Shown in pieces: positions 6,623 through 7,341 of a stretch of DNA of 7,341 nt. Origin of the DNA: Chloroflexota bacterium (GTDB taxonomy: Bacteria > Chloroflexota > Anaerolineae > Anaerolineales > Villigracilaceae). Both the position numbers and the translations under genes were made by a program. The stretch spans positions 1-7,341 of the forward strand of contig JAJYOH010000296.1 of assembly GCA_021796315.1 (NCBI GenBank), written 5' to 3'. Position 1 is the first letter of the stretch, and the number at the start of each line of letters is the position of its first letter. Below the pieces are notes generated by a model that was given only the letters and a program-made list of their open reading frames with translations, was not told where the DNA came from and did no database searches.

Positions 6623-6634
6623 GATCGAACGATC
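6623..6634. repeat. Short palindrome in the gap before the ferric-reductase-like gene
   Basis: GATCG-AA-CGATC is a perfect 5-bp inverted repeat with a 2-nt spacer, directly after the TAG stop of the Pro/Ser-rich protein gene. It could be a small operator or a chance palindrome. It is too short for a terminator and has no T-tract. Confidence 0.3.
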
Positions 6635-6919
6635 CTAAGAACCGCTGGTTCTGAACGATGGCTGCGAAAAGAGATTCTGGACGGGAGCCTGTGCCGGGGC
6701 CGGCTGGATCGAAAAACTCTGGCTCTGCCCCGCGCTGTTATTCGAGAAGTTCAACGGTGCCAGCGGAGCCAGGGTCGGGAGTGGCGCGGCCGAAACGCTT
6801 GACGAAGACGATGGCTGCGCCGGCTTGGGCGAATGGGCGATCATGATCCATCCGGTCATGAAAGTGCCAACGCTGGTGACGGCGATCCATATCCGCAGTC
6901 CAAGTTTGAAGAATTTCAT
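6635..6919 (-). CDS. Small membrane-anchored Pro/Ser/Ala-rich protein
   Basis: The protein has 94 aa. The N-terminus MKFFKLGLR is basic and followed by a hydrophobic helix at about 9-29 (RIWIAVTSVGTFMTGWIMIAH). The rest is low-complexity: SPKPAQPSSSSSVS, then PLPTLAPLAPLNF, then a Gln/Pro/Ala stretch ending FSQPSFRTSGS. This is either a signal anchor or an uncleaved leader with a disordered tail outside the membrane. No lipobox cysteine exists; the protein has no Cys at all. GAGG at 6925-6928 is 5 nt from the ATG. The gene starts 15 nt after the stop of the Gln-rich gene and ends 45 nt before the ferric-reductase-like start. I recall similar short proteins with a GW-hydrophobic-AHS-KP stretch beside this type of ferric-reductase gene in Anaerolineae, but no function is known to me. 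A role as a partner or scaffold of the heme protein is inference. Confidence 0.8.
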   Translation of the reverse strand: MKFFKLGLRIWIAVTSVGTFMTGWIMIAHSPKPAQPSSSSSVSAAPLPTLAPLAPLNFSNNSAGQSQSFSIQPAPAQAPVQNLFSQPSFRTSGS

Positions 6920-6924
6920 TTTTG

Positions 6925-6928
6925 CCTC
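6925..6928 (-). promoter_or_regulatory. Ribosome binding site of the Pro/Ser-rich protein gene
   Basis: GAGG on the minus strand, 5 nt before the ATG at 6919, sits in the 12-nt gap after the upstream TAA stop. The placement supports both the small gene and its start, and indicates that it is translated in the same operon. Confidence 0.65.
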
Positions 6929-6931
6929 GCG

Positions 6932-7312
6932 TTACCTATTGATGAAGATGCGGCCATCGCTGGTCACCGTGATGATTCCATTTTGCTGCAATGCGGTGAG
7001 CAGCGTCTGAACCTGCTGCACCTGCGAAGCGGCCTGCTGGATCTGCTGCTGGTATTGCTGCTCGCGCTGCTGGTACTGCTGATCCCGCTGCTGATATTGC
7101 GCGACCAATCCCTGCAACTGCTGGATTTGCGTCTGGTCCGCGTTCGCACTCGTATTTGAAGTCTGCGAGACGGAAGCCGCCTGCGTTGGGGAATTCGAAG
7201 CGGCCGTGCCGTTCGGGTTGAAGAATGCTGCTCCGCCGATGGCAAGCATGGCGGCCCCCACGCTGACTGTCATCAAAATCGCGGCGATCAACGCCGCAGC
7301 TTGTTTTTTCAT
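6932..7312 (-). CDS. Membrane-anchored Gln-rich coiled-coil protein
   Basis: From the ATG at 7312 the protein has 126 aa. It begins MKKQAAALIAAILMTVSVG and has one hydrophobic helix at about 4-31, a signal anchor or an uncleaved leader. A Ser/Thr/Asn/Ala-rich linker follows (about 32-60, NPNGTAASNS..). The region 61-110 is rich in Gln and predicted as a coiled coil, with three heptads in direct succession (YQQRDQQ, YQQREQQ, YQQQIQQ at 73-93). The short C-terminal tail NGIITVTSDGRIFINR looks like a beta-hairpin and may be the conserved functional part. The polar part is probably outside the membrane. A GGAGGA at 7317-7322 is placed for the ATG at 7312, so the in-frame TTG at 7324 is not the start. 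I do not recognise a named family. It is the first visible gene of the ferric-reductase-like operon; earlier genes may lie beyond the right edge. Confidence 0.82.
   Translation of the reverse strand: MKKQAAALIAAILMTVSVGAAMLAIGGAAFFNPNGTAASNSPTQAASVSQTSNTSANADQTQIQQLQGLVAQYQQRDQQYQQREQQYQQQIQQAASQVQQVQTLLTALQQNGIITVTSDGRIFINR
7034..7096 (-). repeat. Three 21-bp tandem units encoding heptads
   Basis: Three consecutive 21-bp units encode YQQRDQQ, YQQREQQ and YQQQIQQ. The units differ by a few bases, mostly at the fourth and fifth codons. The CAG-rich composition and the exact unit length suggest expansion by slippage or unequal crossing-over, with the heptad phase kept. Confidence 0.75.
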
Positions 7313-7316
7313 GAGT

Positions 7317-7322
7317 TCCTCC
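7317..7322 (-). promoter_or_regulatory. Strong ribosome binding site of the Gln-rich protein gene
   Basis: GGAGGA on the minus strand, 4 nt from the ATG at 7312, is the best Shine-Dalgarno in the window. It overlaps the alternative in-frame TTG (7324-7322), which therefore is very unlikely to be the start. Confidence 0.8.
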
Positions 7323-7341
7323 AAAATGTTCTCAGGCCGCT

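Noticed and set aside
7034..7096. Tandem repeat as a CRISPR or regulatory array
   Set aside because: The 21-bp units are contiguous without spacers and encode heptads in frame, so a coding repeat explains them.

Overview
The window is one strand-biased stretch of bacterial chromosome with about half G+C. All eight supported genes lie on the minus strand. The proteins look like those of Chloroflexota, probably class Anaerolineae. I base this on recalled resemblance of the ferric-reductase-like protein, its two small partners and the glycosyltransferases to proteins of that class, and on the style of the dispersed repeats. No rRNA or marker gene is present to prove it.

Right part (7312 down to 5801, read leftwards): three closely spaced genes, probably one operon whose upstream part lies beyond the right edge. 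They encode a Gln-rich, membrane-anchored coiled-coil protein, a small membrane-anchored Pro/Ser-rich protein, and a standalone heme-binding ferric-reductase-like membrane protein with two pairs of histidines. A clear rho-independent terminator follows at about 5735-5767. The likely theme is electron transfer at or across the cytoplasmic membrane.

Middle part (5318-5800): about 480 bases without a gene. It holds the terminator and a degenerate long inverted-repeat element (core 5559-5682) that carries a second, nested hairpin. The promoter of the left operon should lie here too, but I could not identify it with confidence.

Left part (5317 down to 1): a surface-polysaccharide (or glycolipid) operon of five genes. 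In order of transcription they are a GT-C type polytopic glycosyltransferase, a second polytopic membrane protein resembling DUF6056, a PAPS-dependent sulfotransferase, a family-2 glycosyltransferase, and the N-terminal part of a Wzz-like chain-length determinant that runs off the left edge. Spacing is tight: 15 nt, 1 nt, then a TTGA stop/start overlap, then 107 nt. A plausible division of labour is that the GT2 enzyme builds a lipid-linked glycan in the cytoplasm, the polytopic proteins transfer sugars on the outer face, the sulfotransferase decorates the glycan with sulfate, and the Wzz-like protein controls export or length.

The most unusual points are a palindromic dispersed repeat captured in frame inside the GT-C gene (4741-4788), the sulfotransferase embedded in a polysaccharide operon, and the small heptad-repeat and Pro/Ser-rich proteins paired with a flavin-less ferric-reductase domain.
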